Origin: Marisimplicoccus sp038147335
GTDB lineage: Bacteria > Bacteroidota > Bacteroidia > Flavobacteriales > Flavobacteriaceae
Assembly (NCBI GenBank): GCA_038147335.1
Contig: JAYQTK010000003.1
Location: forward strand, 62,001 to 126,000
Length of the DNA: 64,000 nt
Direction: 5' to 3'
How positions within the stretch are numbered: the first letter of the stretch is position 1; the number at the start of each line of letters is the position of its first letter. The notes under the pieces were generated by a model. The model was not told the origin of the DNA. It saw nothing but the letters and a program-made list of their open reading frames with translations, and ran no database searches. Positions 1 through 7,221 of the stretch are shown piece by piece. The position numbers were made by a program, and so were the translations under genes.

Positions 1-1249
1 AGCTTTTTATCATTTCAATTCCAGTTTCAATTCCAAGATTATCCCATATTTCAAATGGACCATAGCTCCATGCGTACCCAGTTCTTATTGCGTCATCTAT
101 TTGATAATAATCATCTGCAATCTCTGGAATACTCATAGCAGAATATGACAGTATACATGAAAAATATTCTTTATAAAATTTATTAACGTTTGAATCTCCC
201 TCAACTAAAAACTTTAATCTTCTATCAAAAAGCTCTATAGATTTTGCTTCTTTAATTTCAGGTAAATTAGGTTTAATTGATTTTCTATATTCATTTGTTT
301 CAAGATCAAGAGCCTTGATAACAGACCTACCGTTTTCATCTTTTTCTTTAGTTTTTTCATAGTAGCCTTTACCAGATTTGTTTCCGAAAAACTTATTTTC
401 AATTAAAAATTTGAAAGATTTATTTTCAGGTTGATCTTTTAGTTTGCTGTAAAATGTATCATCATTTACATTGTTTACTAAAAAGTTAGTTACGTTGTCA
501 CTTGTATCAAGTCCTACCAAATCTTGTAATCTGAATGTTCCAGAATTAGGAAGACCTATAACACTACCTGTCATCAAATCAACTTCTTCAATTTTAAAAT
601 TGTATTTTTCTGTTAACTGAGATGATTTGATACCACACATTACACCAATTCTGTTTCCAATGAATCCAGGAGTATCTTTACAAAGTACTGTTTGCTTTCC
701 AAGTATTACATCTCCAAATTCCATCAAAAATGAAACTAACTTAGGATCAGTTTTAGTTTGAGGAATAACTTCGAATAGTCTTAAATATCTGGGAGGATTG
801 AAAAAATGCGTTCCACAAAACAATGATTTAAAGCTATCTGATCTTCCCTCGCACAAAAGAGATATTGGAATACTAGAAGTATTAGAAGTTACAAAAGCGC
901 CATCAGACTTATATTTTTCAACCTTTTCAAAAATTGTTTTTTTAATTTCTAAATTTTCAACAACAACTTCAATAATCCAATCTGCATCTTTTATTTTTTC
1001 AAAATCATCATCGAAATTACCTGTGGTTATTCTTGATGCATATTCTTTTTTATAAAGTGGATTAGGCTTGGACTTAATTGCATTATTTAATGCATCATCA
1101 GCAACTATATTCCTATTTTTTATTGATTTGTCTTTAGGCTGAATGTCGAGCATTAAAACATCTATCCCAACATTTGCAAGATGACAAGCAATTCCTGAAC
1201 CCATTACACCAGAACCAAGAACAGCGGCTTTTTTAACTTTAAAATTCAT
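1..1249 (-). CDS. 3-hydroxyacyl-CoA dehydrogenase (FadB/FadJ-like), 3' end outside window
   Basis: Reading the minus strand from the ATG at 1249 gives an open frame to the window edge, so the C-terminus is missing. The N-terminus reads MNFKVKKAAVLGSGVMGSG, a Rossmann NAD-binding GxGxxG motif. Further on come segments typical of 3-hydroxyacyl-CoA dehydrogenases: TSNTSSIPI, the catalytic-His segment GTHFFNPP, and KDTPGFIGNRIG. It should oxidise 3-hydroxyacyl-CoA to 3-ketoacyl-CoA in beta-oxidation. About 416 residues are visible. Bacteroidota homologues often carry an enoyl-CoA hydratase domain after the dehydrogenase, as one polypeptide of about 800 residues; whether that holds here cannot be seen. 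It is divergent from the SCP2 gene across a 69-bp gap. Confidence 0.9.
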   Translation of the reverse strand, partial: MNFKVKKAAVLGSGVMGSGIACHLANVGIDVLMLDIQPKDKSIKNRNIVADDALNNAIKSKPNPLYKKEYASRITTGNFDDDFEKIKDADWIIEVVVENLEIKKTIFEKVEKYKSDGAFVTSNTSSIPISLLCEGRSDSFKSLFCGTHFFNPPRYLRLFEVIPQTKTDPKLVSFLMEFGDVILGKQTVLCKDTPGFIGNRIGVMCGIKSSQLTEKYNFKIEEVDLMTGSVIGLPNSGTFRLQDLVGLDTSDNVTNFLVNNVNDDTFYSKLKDQPENKSFKFLIENKFFGNKSGKGYYEKTKEKDENGRSVIKALDLETNEYRKSIKPNLPEIKEAKSIELFDRRLKFLVEGDSNVNKFYKEYFSCILSYSAMSIPEIADDYYQIDDAIRTGYAWSYGPFEIWDNLGIETGIEMIKS

Positions 1250-1318
1250 TTTTTTATAATATCTGCTAATCTAAATAAATTATTTTAATTACTAACTTTA
1301 CAGCATTAAGATATAACT

Positions 1319-1612
1319 ATGGACAAAGAAAACATACTTTCAAATTTTCAATCAAAAGCAAAAAATGCAGCTCCAATAGGAGGTGTTATTAAGTTTGAGA
1401 TTGATGGTAACTCTATCTGTATCGATGGGACTGGATCTGAAAATAAAATTTTATTAGAAGATATGGAGGCTGATTGTACTATCACTATGGCAGGTTCTTT
1501 AATGGAGGATCTCAAAAATGGTAAGGTGAATCCAATGATGGCAGTTATGAGTGGAAAACTTAAAATTAAGGGTGATCAGGGACTTGCAATGAAGCTTCAG
1601 GCTTTTATGTAA
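1319..1612 (+). CDS. SCP2 sterol-binding domain protein
   Basis: This 97-residue protein is a stand-alone SCP2 domain. The sequence shows the usual features: an amphipathic N-terminal helix, GGVIKFEIDGNSICIDG, a central CTITMAGSLMEDLKNGKVNPMMA helix-rich part, and the closing GKLKIKGDQGLAMKL motif that lines the lipid or acyl-CoA binding cavity. The family carries hydrophobic ligands, in bacteria probably fatty acyl groups. Its divergent pairing with the 3-hydroxyacyl-CoA dehydrogenase gene fits a role in fatty-acid handling. Length matches bacterial single-domain members. The exact ligand cannot be told from sequence. Confidence 0.85.
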   Translation: MDKENILSNFQSKAKNAAPIGGVIKFEIDGNSICIDGTGSENKILLEDMEADCTITMAGSLMEDLKNGKVNPMMAVMSGKLKIKGDQGLAMKLQAFM

Positions 1613-1668
1613 CAACCTATCTTTTTTTAGGATTTTGTAAACTGATTTGATTTTTTTCATACATTTAG

Positions 1669-1884
1669 TTGACTATTAAACCAGTTATCGAAAAGATTAA
1701 CCTAAAGATAAACCGATCCAAAGTTAACTATGCTGTTTCTTTGGCTAAGTCCTTAACTTCAAAGGACCCAACCTCTATAAACAAAATCTGGGCGTTATGT
1801 GGTTTTAAATCAAAACAAGAGTTTGATAATAATTTTAAGCGCATACATGGTGTTTCGTTTAAAGAGTATGTCGATAAGCTTTAA
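1669..1884 (+). CDS. small HTH-like protein resembling half of an AraC-type DNA-binding domain
   Basis: A 71-residue frame from a TTG at 1669; there is no in-frame ATG. The C-terminal half (GFKSKQEFDNNFKRIHGVSFKEYVDKL spans the last 27 residues) matches the second helix-turn-helix of AraC/XylS regulators, where the pattern is GF.s.s.F.r.FKk..G.sP.ey. The N-terminal half may form the first helix-turn-helix but is less clear. No sensor domain or membrane segment is present. It could be a small stand-alone regulator or the remnant of a longer AraC-type gene. The TTG start and small size make it less certain than its neighbours. Confidence 0.5.
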   Translation: MTIKPVIEKINLKINRSKVNYAVSLAKSLTSKDPTSINKIWALCGFKSKQEFDNNFKRIHGVSFKEYVDKL

Positions 1885-1914
1885 TATTAATTATCTCAAA
1901 TTATAATCTTTAAG

Positions 1915-1922
1915 TAAATTTG
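1915..1922 (+). promoter_or_regulatory. candidate Bacteroidota -7 promoter element (TAAATTTG)
   Basis: TAAATTTG matches the Bacteroidota -7 consensus TAnnTTTG. It lies only 7 nt before the GTG start at 1930, so the predicted transcript would have almost no 5' leader. No clear TTG element is visible in the -33 region. Confidence 0.4.
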
Positions 1923-1929
1923 CAAACTA

Positions 1930-2769
1930 GTGAAACGTAATTTAGACATACTAGTTATCTCCGATTTACACCTTGGGACCTATGGCTCTGAAGCTGATGA
2001 AGTTTTGTCATATTTAAAAACAATTGATGCAAAAAAAATTGTAATCAATGGAGACTTTGTAGATATTTTATTATTCAATAAAAAGTATTGGCCAAACTCT
2101 CACATGAAAGTTGTAAAATACTTTCTAGATCTAATATCTCAGGGTAAAGAAATCCATTATGTAGTTGGTAATCATGACGAGCTATTAAGGAAGTTTTTAA
2201 ATTATAAAATTCAAAACTTTCAAATTGTTAATCAAGTAGTATTAGATACTGATGAAGGAAAAGTCTGGATTTTTCATGGTGATGTTTTTGATTTTTCTAT
2301 TCAGACACAATGGATAACTAAATTTGCAGGATTTGTTTATGACTATATGATAATGTTCAATAGTTGGCTTAATAAAAAAATAATGAAACCTCTTGGAGGT
2401 AAAAGATTAAATTTCTCTAAAGCTATTAAAGCTCATGTAAAAACTGCTGTCCAGTATTTTAGCAATTTTGAAAGAGTAGCTGCTGAAACAGCTCATAAAA
2501 ATGGTTATAAATATGTGGTCTTGGGACATATTCATACTCCAAAAATTGAATCCTTTGATGTAGATGGTGATGAAATTATTTACATGAATTCAGGAGACTG
2601 GTTAGAGAGTTTATCATCTTTAGAATATGTAGATAATAAATGGTCTATATATAATCACACTCGAACTGAAGCTAATTTCAATAATGATGAAGGATCAAGA
2701 GTTGAGATGACAACTAAGGAGCTTTACAAAGACATGATAGAAGAGTTCAAAATCCTTAATGATAAATGA
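1930..2769 (+). CDS. UDP-2,3-diacylglucosamine pyrophosphatase-like metallophosphoesterase (LpxH family)
   Basis: A 279-residue calcineurin-type metallophosphoesterase starting at GTG 1930. Metal-binding motifs are in the family order: D12-L-H14, G41-D42, GNHDE (80-84), FHGD near residue 116, and GHIHTPK near residue 200. These are hallmarks of the LpxH/YbbF group, which hydrolyses UDP-2,3-diacylglucosamine to lipid X in lipid A synthesis. Its stop overlaps the start of the next gene, a glycosyltransferase, by 4 nt, so the two are translationally coupled. This pairing suggests an envelope glycolipid role. Bacteroidota have several LpxH paralogues, so the substrate here is an inference. Confidence 0.8.
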   Translation: MKRNLDILVISDLHLGTYGSEADEVLSYLKTIDAKKIVINGDFVDILLFNKKYWPNSHMKVVKYFLDLISQGKEIHYVVGNHDELLRKFLNYKIQNFQIVNQVVLDTDEGKVWIFHGDVFDFSIQTQWITKFAGFVYDYMIMFNSWLNKKIMKPLGGKRLNFSKAIKAHVKTAVQYFSNFERVAAETAHKNGYKYVVLGHIHTPKIESFDVDGDEIIYMNSGDWLESLSSLEYVDNKWSIYNHTRTEANFNNDEGSRVEMTTKELYKDMIEEFKILNDK

Positions 2770-3764
2770 AAATTCTATATGCAATACAAACTACAGGTAA
2801 TGGCCATTTAGCAAGAGCTCAAAATATTATTCCAAAAATAAAAGAAGTAGCTGAACTTGAAATAATTACAAGTGGCCCTAAAAATGATTTTTTACTAGAA
2901 GAAAAACCCATCAAACATTTTACAGGTGTTACTTTTTTCTACACCGATAATGGATCAGTTAATTGGCTGAAAACTGTTTTTCTAAATAATTATTTTAGAT
3001 TATTAAAAGAGATTTTATCATGTCCTGTAAAAAAATATGATTTAATAATAAATGATTTTGAACCAGTTTCTGCATGGTCTGCAAAATTTAATAATGTGAA
3101 GTGTTTTGAATTAACGAATCAATATTCGATGAGTCTTAAGAATACTCCTAGACCAAAGAATTATAATAGACTTGTATTATGGGCAATTAATTATATAATA
3201 CCTACTAAACTTGGATATGGATATCATTATAAAAAATATACAGATAGAATTTTTTTTCCAATAATTAGAAATAAAATTAGAGATTTGAAAGTAACAAATA
3301 GTGATGAAATAATTGTCTACTTACCCACCTACTCTCCTTCAAATTTAATTGAGATTATTAATCAATTACCTATTAAGAAAACTTGGACAATTTTTTCTCT
3401 TGATGCAGACAAAAAAGAAACAATATCTGGTGTAAATGTTGAACCTCTTTCCGAAGATTTATTTTTGAATAAATTTGCTTCTTGTTATGGAATTGTATGT
3501 GCTGGTGGATTTGCTACAACCTCAGAAGCAATATTTCTAGGTAAGCCTATGATTGTTGTTCCTGTTGAAGGTCAAATAGAGCAGCAGTTTAATGCTGCAG
3601 CACTAAAAAAAGAAGGAGTAACAGTAATTGATAGGTTCTCAAAAAAAAATATAGATATTATATCTGATTGGATTGAGTCCCCAAAAGTGTTAGAAATAAA
3701 ATACAAAGATGAATCCAAAAAAATAATTGAAACAATTATAAACGACTACTCAAACTTAAACTAA
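2766..3764 (+). CDS. GT-B-fold glycosyltransferase, MurG-like
   Basis: A 332-residue protein with two halves typical of GT-B enzymes. The N-terminus, MKILYAIQTTGNGHLARA, carries the glycine-rich GxGH loop seen in MurG-like and UDP-glucuronosyltransferase-like enzymes. The C-terminal half has IVCAGGFATTSEAIFLGKP followed by PVEGQIEQQFNA, the usual nucleotide-sugar binding region. No transmembrane segment is evident, so it probably acts at the inner face of the membrane. It overlaps the LpxH-like gene by 4 nt. The most likely role is adding a sugar to a lipid or cell-surface acceptor; the donor and acceptor cannot be deduced. Confidence 0.75.
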   Translation: MKILYAIQTTGNGHLARAQNIIPKIKEVAELEIITSGPKNDFLLEEKPIKHFTGVTFFYTDNGSVNWLKTVFLNNYFRLLKEILSCPVKKYDLIINDFEPVSAWSAKFNNVKCFELTNQYSMSLKNTPRPKNYNRLVLWAINYIIPTKLGYGYHYKKYTDRIFFPIIRNKIRDLKVTNSDEIIVYLPTYSPSNLIEIINQLPIKKTWTIFSLDADKKETISGVNVEPLSEDLFLNKFASCYGIVCAGGFATTSEAIFLGKPMIVVPVEGQIEQQFNAAALKKEGVTVIDRFSKKNIDIISDWIESPKVLEIKYKDESKKIIETIINDYSNLN

Positions 3765-3771
3765 ACCTACC

Positions 3772-4329
3772 ATGGAAAATGAACTAGATAATTTAAAGTT
3801 TCCTATTGGAAAATATAAAGCCATACTTGATTTTAATTTCTCAAGAACTGTTGAAGATATAAAAACACTAGAGTCATTTGCTGGTGATCTTAGAGAGTCA
3901 GTTAAAGGGCTTGACAAGACTGATTTTAAAAAGTCTTATAGAGATGGAGGAATGAATATTGCTCAAATTATACACCATTTTTGTGATACACACACATATG
4001 CGTTCTTAAGAACAAAACATACATTACTAGAGGAAAATCCTAGCGTTAAAATGTATGAAGTGTCTGAATTTTTAACAACCCCTGACTCAAATGTATTAGA
4101 TGTAAAAGATAGCCTAAATGTGATTGAAGGAATTCATGCTAAATGGGTAAGCCTTCTAAAGACATTATCAGAAGAAGATTTCAAAAAAACTTACTATCAC
4201 TCATCCAGAGATAAAAATATAATTCTTCATGAGCATGTTGGGATGTATGCATGGCATACTAAACATCATATTGAGCACATTAAAATGGCTAAAAAGAATA
4301 TTAAACAAAAAGGAAAAAGAGCAAAATAA
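3772..4329 (+). CDS. DinB/YfiT-type putative metal-dependent hydrolase or thiol transferase
   Basis: A 185-residue protein of the DinB-like four-helix superfamily. It has the YfiT-like opening LKFPIGKYK, a conserved His in QIIHHFCDTHTYAF, and a C-terminal HTKHHIEHI, which together supply the predicted metal-binding histidines. Homologues include Bacillus YfiT/BstA, a bacillithiol S-transferase; some Bacteroidota make bacillithiol, so a detoxification role is possible but not shown. It follows the glycosyltransferase by 7 nt and precedes the PepSY gene by 3 nt, so it is probably in the same transcription unit. Confidence 0.75.
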   Translation: MENELDNLKFPIGKYKAILDFNFSRTVEDIKTLESFAGDLRESVKGLDKTDFKKSYRDGGMNIAQIIHHFCDTHTYAFLRTKHTLLEENPSVKMYEVSEFLTTPDSNVLDVKDSLNVIEGIHAKWVSLLKTLSEEDFKKTYYHSSRDKNIILHEHVGMYAWHTKHHIEHIKMAKKNIKQKGKRAK

Positions 4330-4332
4330 AAT

Positions 4333-4881
4333 ATGAGTTCTAAAACAGTAATTTTTACTAGATTATACAGAAAGCTACACAGAAATGTTGGGATTATTTT
4401 TATTGGTTTTTTTCTACTAATATCAATAAGCGGTTTTCTTCTTGGATTAAAAGACGAGCTAGGGTTAAAGCCTGAAACTAAATCGACTAATTCTATTAAT
4501 CAGAGCAGCTGGATTTCAATACAAAGTTTAGACTCAATTGCTAGAACCTTTGCAAGTGGTGAACTTAAAATAGACTCTGAAATTGACAGAATAGATATAA
4601 GACCAGACAAAGGGATTGCTAAGATTTTGTTTAAAAACAATTTTCAAGAGCTTCAGTTAGATCTAGAAAGTGGTGAAATTTTATCTGTAGAAAAAAGAGC
4701 AGATAATTTTATTGAAAGATTACATGATGGCTCTATAATTGATTTTTATTTTACAGAAAACAATATTTCAACAATTACATATGTTAGTATTATATCATTA
4801 AGCCTAGTCTTTATGATATATAGTGGATATTTATTATGGGCTAATCCAAGAAAGATTAGACGAAATAAAAAAGCCCCCTAA
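4333..4881 (+). CDS. PepSY-domain membrane protein
   Basis: A 182-residue protein with a transmembrane segment near residues 18-38 (NVGIIFIGFFLLISISGFLLG), a periplasmic region of about 110 residues, and a second transmembrane segment near 150-170 followed by a basic tail. This matches small PepSY-associated TM proteins, half the size of the larger FecR-linked PepSY reductase-like proteins. Function is not established; family members are often linked to iron or flavin reduction. It is the last gene before a strong bidirectional terminator, and its TAA stop lies in the loop of that hairpin. Confidence 0.7.
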   Translation: MSSKTVIFTRLYRKLHRNVGIIFIGFFLLISISGFLLGLKDELGLKPETKSTNSINQSSWISIQSLDSIARTFASGELKIDSEIDRIDIRPDKGIAKILFKNNFQELQLDLESGEILSVEKRADNFIERLHDGSIIDFYFTENNISTITYVSIISLSLVFMIYSGYLLWANPRKIRRNKKAP

Positions 4882-4893
4882 AAGGAGGCTTTT
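4869..4893. terminator. bidirectional rho-independent terminator
   Basis: An 11-bp stem (AAAAGCC plus CCT on one side, AGGAGGCTTTT on the other, one C-A mismatch) closes a 3-nt loop at 4880-4882. On the minus strand it is followed by a T6 run and lies 4 nt past the 3' end of tRNA-Leu. On the plus strand it ends in TTTT and closes the PepSY operon. Confidence 0.75.
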
Positions 4894-4896
4894 CTG

Positions 4897-4982
4897 TACT
4901 CGAGGCGGGACTTGAACCCGCACGAACATTACTGCTCATTGGATTTTAAGTCCAACGTGTCTACCAATTCCACCACTCGAGC
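4897..4982 (-). tRNA. tRNA-Leu (anticodon UAA)
   Basis: Minus-strand 86-nt class II tRNA. The acceptor arm GCTCGAG pairs with CTCGAGT, the D arm contains TGGTAGACA, the anticodon stem TTGGA/TCCAA presents TAA, there is a long variable arm (GAGCAGTAATGTTC), and the T arm contains GGTTCAAGTCC. The discriminator base is A and CCA is not encoded. It is cotranscribed after tRNA-Gly, with a 4-nt gap. Confidence 0.95.
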
Positions 4983-4986
4983 GTTG

Positions 4987-5059
4987 AGCGAAAGACGGGA
5001 TTCGAACCCGCGACCCTCACCTTGGCAAGGTGATGCTCTACCAGCTGAGCTACTTTCGC
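4987..5059 (-). tRNA. tRNA-Gly (anticodon GCC)
   Basis: Minus-strand 73-nt tRNA. The acceptor stem is GCGAAAG/CTTTCGC, the D arm contains AGCTCAGCTGGTAGAGC, the anticodon stem CACCTT/AAGGTG presents GCC, and the T arm contains GGGTTCGAATCCC. CCA is not encoded. It is the first gene of a two-tRNA unit with tRNA-Leu(UAA). Confidence 0.96.
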
Positions 5060-5067
5060 AGAGAATG

Positions 5068-5075
5068 CAAATTTA
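5068..5075 (-). promoter_or_regulatory. candidate -7 promoter element for the tRNA-Gly/tRNA-Leu unit
   Basis: The minus strand reads TAAATTTG followed by C, matching TAnnTTTG, and sits 8 nt upstream of the mature tRNA-Gly 5' end. The short distance fits a stable-RNA promoter. Confidence 0.45.
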
Positions 5076-5109
5076 TAATAATTTAACTTATATGAGAAGT
5101 ATAAATAAA

Positions 5110-5841
5110 TTAATCTTTACCAATTTCTGTCTTTGAAAGTGCAAGAGCAGTTTGATACTCATTTTTTTGATCATTTAGGAATCTGGTATACATTCCAACA
5201 TATATTCTTGACTGAGATAATGCTCCATATAACTCATTTGAAAGATAATACTGTCTATTGAATCTGTATCTAGTTAGTTCTTGCTGGCCATAAATTTCAC
5301 CATCGTAAGAGTTATAATTAAATTGTATTCTAAAGTTACCCATAATTTGTCTTCTCCAAAGCAAATTGAAGTTATCTATCTCTGTTGAAGTTGCATAGTT
5401 TCTCTCCTTTTTATGAGTATACATATTTAAAAGAAGTGACTTTAACTCTTCATTTTCTATAAGATTAAATGTACCATTTGCAATTAACTGATTAAAAATA
5501 CCATCTTGAGGAAAAAAAGAAGTTCCAATTTGAATTTGAAGAAGTATCTCTGCTACCTCGCGATCAGAAAGTAGTGTATGATTATTATTTATATCATCTA
5601 AAAGTTTAATCAAGTTCTTGTCTGATTTATCTAGACCTTCAAGGATTATTTCTATTTGGTTGATATCACCTTCTAATGTTTTAGTTAGATCAGTTAGTAA
5701 ATAATTCTTTTCCTGTTTTGTAATATTAACCTGTCTTCTTTGTTCAAGATAAAATGATAGAAGTACACTTAAAATAATTACAATTGCCTGTACAATATTA
5801 TTTCTAAGAAATGATTTAAATGTATTGGTTGTTTTGGTCAT
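5110..5841 (-). CDS. hypothetical membrane-anchored protein, DUF6090-like
   Basis: A 243-residue protein with one N-terminal transmembrane helix (about residues 14-32, NIVQAIVIILSVLLSFYLEQ) after a short basic stretch, then a helical, coiled-coil-prone region (about 40-90) and a mixed C-terminal part. The layout, a single TM followed by a QRRQ-type boundary and a long helical domain, resembles the DUF6090 family common in Flavobacteriia, for which no function is known. It is separated from the next upstream gene by 18 nt. The assignment to DUF6090 is from general resemblance only. Confidence 0.65.
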   Translation of the reverse strand: MTKTTNTFKSFLRNNIVQAIVIILSVLLSFYLEQRRQVNITKQEKNYLLTDLTKTLEGDINQIEIILEGLDKSDKNLIKLLDDINNNHTLLSDREVAEILLQIQIGTSFFPQDGIFNQLIANGTFNLIENEELKSLLLNMYTHKKERNYATSTEIDNFNLLWRRQIMGNFRIQFNYNSYDGEIYGQQELTRYRFNRQYYLSNELYGALSQSRIYVGMYTRFLNDQKNEYQTALALSKTEIGKD

Positions 5842-5859
5842 ACTTAAAAGTATAAAAGT

Positions 5860-6759
5860 TTATTTATATATGGATAAATCTAAATTTAATGAATCAAAAT
5901 ATTTAAACCTATTTAAACAAATTGAAAGAATTGTATCTCTTAATGAACTTGTTATTCTTTCAGGGAAATATTTAACTGCAATATATGCTTGAAAGGTCTC
6001 TGCAATATCTTCTGAATCTGGATTATCTTTTGCATAAGTTGATAGATAATTTCCATCTAAATTAACAGCATCAGTCCAACCTTGCTGACCATAAACATAT
6101 GGATCAATTGACAAATGTGCAGCTTCATGGATAAATAACTCTTCAGTTCTATCTCCATCTGGCCTTGTCTCTACAGTATTATTTAACCAATCAGTATGAA
6201 ATGTAATATTTGCATAAGATAGATCATTTGACCTTTGTGCAGAAGCAACTTCCTCACCTTTTAAAAATTCAATTGACTTAATATTTTTTCTTAATTCTTT
6301 TCCAAGTTGTCCCATTAAGGGTGCATATTTTTGTTCTAAGTTTGATGCTTCTTCTTGAGTAAACTCAGAATATATTTCAAAATCAACAGAAAGATCGTCA
6401 CCAAAGTTTACCTTATATACATGAGCGGGATAAGTTATAAAATCAGGAATAGATTTATCATAAAATAGTCTATCCAAAATTCCTTGGTATGTGGATGATG
6501 AATAAACAGTATAATCTGAAGATTTGATTAAGTCTGGAAGATCCCACATAGTCCCTGAAAAAGGAGGGTCAGAAATCTCAATTTGATTAAAAATATATAC
6601 TCCATCTTCTGCTCCTTCAGCCTGAATTAAATAAAGTTGATCTTGAAGCTCAGTAAGCTGATTTGTTAGGTTGATATTTTCAGAATCAAGTAATAAGTTT
6701 TCATCATTTAACACTTCAATTTGATTTAGATAATTTTCAATTTCAGCCTGAAAGTCCAT
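5860..6759 (-). CDS. putative zinc metallopeptidase (HEAAH) with N-terminal coiled coil
   Basis: A 299-residue protein. Residues 1-48 are a coiled coil rich in N, Q, L and E. The C-terminal domain holds H211-E-A-A-H215, a zincin HExxH motif, with E254 in DIAETFQAY as a likely third zinc ligand 38 residues later, as in gluzincins. There is no signal peptide, which is odd because the ORF just upstream (6798-7007) is a lipoprotein leader with a matching coiled coil, and the two could be parts of one ancestral lipoprotein. An in-frame TAA precedes the ATG directly. The substrate is unknown. Confidence 0.65.
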   Translation of the reverse strand: MDFQAEIENYLNQIEVLNDENLLLDSENINLTNQLTELQDQLYLIQAEGAEDGVYIFNQIEISDPPFSGTMWDLPDLIKSSDYTVYSSSTYQGILDRLFYDKSIPDFITYPAHVYKVNFGDDLSVDFEIYSEFTQEEASNLEQKYAPLMGQLGKELRKNIKSIEFLKGEEVASAQRSNDLSYANITFHTDWLNNTVETRPDGDRTEELFIHEAAHLSIDPYVYGQQGWTDAVNLDGNYLSTYAKDNPDSEDIAETFQAYIAVKYFPERITSSLRDTILSICLNRFKYFDSLNLDLSIYK

Positions 6760-6797
6760 TTATTTGATTAGCTAAATTTCCATTTGAACTTCATTGA

Positions 6798-7007
6798 TTA
6801 TTTGTCATTATTTTGATTAGTTAAATCATTATTTTGATTGGTTAACAGGCTAATTTGACTGCTAAATTCATTAATCCTAGAATTTAGTTGAGAAATATTT
6901 GATTGAAGATCAAGTATAGTTTGATTAAGCTGATTTATTTCATCTTGTTTTGAACATGAATTAACAACTAGAAAGAAAATAAAAATTAAAAATTTATAAT
7001 TTTTCAT
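6798..7007 (-). CDS. short lipoprotein with coiled-coil repeat, possible N-terminal fragment
   Basis: A 69-residue protein with a lipoprotein signal peptide (MKNYKFLIFIFFLVVNSC, lipobox VNSC) followed by about 50 residues of heptad-like coiled coil ending in two LTNQNND repeats. By itself it would be a small lipid-anchored helical rod. The next gene downstream (5860-6759) starts with a similar coiled coil and carries an HEAAH peptidase domain but lacks a signal. The two frames differ, and 38 nt separate them. Its start overlaps the end of the Smr-like gene by 14 nt. Confidence 0.55.
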   Translation of the reverse strand: MKNYKFLIFIFFLVVNSCSKQDEINQLNQTILDLQSNISQLNSRINEFSSQISLLTNQNNDLTNQNNDK

Positions 7008-7221
7008 ATTGTATTATCATTTCTCCTGGATTATGGGGAGGGATATAATAAGAGAACCCATGCTTATTACATATTTGATCAATTATTTTCTTTTGCATAA
7101 CTGGTGAATTTCCTGTTATCACTGTAAGACTAACACTACCTTTAGTTGAATTTAAAAGCATGTACTCTTCAATTAATTCCAGTCCCTCTGGATGAGTTTT
7201 TCCATGTAAATCAATCTCCAT
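6994..7221 (-). CDS. mini Smr-domain protein
   Basis: A 75-residue protein with the Smr opening D4-L-H-G7, the conserved helix GLELIEEYMLL, and VITGNS in place of the usual ITGKG loop, ending in a short strand (PGEMIIQYEKL). Smr domains are structure- or branch-specific endonucleases in some proteins and RNA endonucleases in others, and occur at the C-terminus of MutS2. Here a bare domain overlaps the 3' end of mutS by 11 nt, so the two are coupled. The divergent TGxG loop makes catalytic activity uncertain. Confidence 0.65.
   Translation of the reverse strand: MEIDLHGKTHPEGLELIEEYMLLNSTKGSVSLTVITGNSPVMQKKIIDQICNKHGFSYYIPPHNPGEMIIQYEKL

Noticed and set aside
798..1055. An 85-residue plus-strand frame in the 3-hydroxyacyl-CoA dehydrogenase region
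   Set aside because: The minus-strand frame encodes a clear, conserved enzyme across this stretch, so the plus frame is a shadow.
4912..5136. A 74-residue plus-strand frame
   Set aside because: It runs through two tRNA genes on the other strand, and has no coding pattern of its own.
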